From Sphingopyxis sp. USTB-05 (GTDB taxonomy: Bacteria; Pseudomonadota; Alphaproteobacteria; Sphingomonadales; Sphingomonadaceae), in contig NZ_CP084712.1 in assembly GCF_023822045.1 (NCBI RefSeq), positions 4,089,001 through 4,153,000 on the forward strand: DNA of 64,000 nucleotides. The letters are read 5' to 3'. Positions 63,820 to 64,000 of this stretch are shown here, piece by piece. The notes under the pieces were generated by a model. That model saw only the letters and a program-made list of their open reading frames with translations. It ran no database searches and was not told the DNA's origin. Numbering within the stretch: the first letter of the stretch is position 1; each line of letters begins with the position of its first letter. A program made the position numbers and the translations under genes.

Positions 63820-64000
63820 GTGAAGGCGTCACCGAAGAGTCTGCTCGCAACGCTGCGCGGGGTGCGGCAAGAGCGCCCCGCGCTTTGGCTGATGCGTCAG
63901 GCCGGACGCTATCTACCCGAATATCGCGCCCTTCGCGAAACCAAGGGCGGCTTTCTTGAGCTTTGCTATGACCCCGAAGCCGCGGCCGAAGTGACGTTGC
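63820..64000 (+). CDS. hemE: uroporphyrinogen decarboxylase, N-terminal part (cut by window edge)
   Basis: Removes four carboxyl groups from uroporphyrinogen III in heme synthesis. The first 60 codons are present and open to the window end: [45 protein letters not shown], with the conserved [12 protein letters not shown] substrate motif. Start GTG 63820 is preferred, preceded by GAGAGAAAGAGG; the ATG at 63797 is in another frame and stops at the GTG. Divergent from ppsR across oriC. Confidence 0.93.
   Translation, partial: MKASPKSLLATLRGVRQERPALWLMRQAGRYLPEYRALRETKGGFLELCYDPEAAAEVTL

Noticed and set aside
63797..63822. ATG 63797 as the start of hemE
   Set aside because: It reads in another frame and meets TGA at the GTG; GTG 63820 is in the correct frame with a ribosome binding site.

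Overview
The window is GC-rich and densely coded, and reads as the chromosome of an alphaproteobacterium of the order Sphingomonadales, most likely Sphingopyxis or a close relative. The evidence is the gene content: TonB-dependent receptors with an EIVVTG-type TonB box, a DUF3576 lipoprotein before leuS, a CBP3-type cytochrome bc1 chaperone, a long-form hibernation factor, a glnD-mutS overlap, and a ppsR-maf-aroE-coaE-dnaQ cluster facing hemE across a DnaA-box region, which is the classic alphaproteobacterial oriC setting. I see no phage, insertion sequence, integron, CRISPR array, tRNA or rRNA gene.

Layout. 1-3444: leuS (cut by the edge), a DUF3576 lipoprotein, a sphingomonad-type exported protein, a ThiE/TenI protein and YggS. 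3895-9430: an AraC regulator, pheST and an HSL-type esterase. 9559-13872: a TonB-dependent receptor and a beta-helix lipoprotein, separated by a strong terminator hairpin that abuts the receptor's ribosome binding site. 14058-17159: a LysR regulator divergent from a four-gene operon (PNPOx-like flavoprotein, VOC protein, NTF2-like protein, DMT-type membrane protein). 17432-28232: ogt, glnD, mutS, maeB, bamE, CBP3 chaperone, yceD and an SRPBCC protein. 28286-45067: the long str-S10-spc block, all on the minus strand, transcribed from rpsL to adk. 45374-53557: a deoxyinosine-type glycosylase, an exported amidohydrolase, a lipid-anchored subtilase with a C-terminal barrel, a HAD nucleotidase with dapD, and a second TonB-dependent receptor behind a Fur-like operator. 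53671-59875: gpmA, hsp20 behind a ROSE-like RNA thermometer, GNAT, M14 peptidase and DUF4136 genes, a SleB-type hydrolase, DUF1491, ptsN and hpf. 59921-64000: dnaQ-coaE-aroE-maf-ppsR, the predicted oriC, and the start of hemE.

How the genes work together. Most of the window is core machinery: translation (ribosomal proteins, EF-Tu, EF-G, LeuRS, PheRS, HPF), secretion and envelope assembly (SecY, BamE), replication and repair (DnaQ, MutS, Ogt, the glycosylase) and nitrogen/carbon regulation (GlnD, PtsN, PpsR, MaeB). The accessory part is envelope-facing: two TonB-dependent receptors and two lipoproteins that share an identical nine-repeat Thr-Pro tether. The points I consider most worth checking are the oriC between ppsR and hemE, the thermometer hairpin before hsp20, the hairpin controlling the first receptor, Arg at position 88 of ribosomal protein S12 (a streptomycin-resistance residue), the structured 300-base leader before rplC, and the paired palindromes between the LysR gene and its operon.
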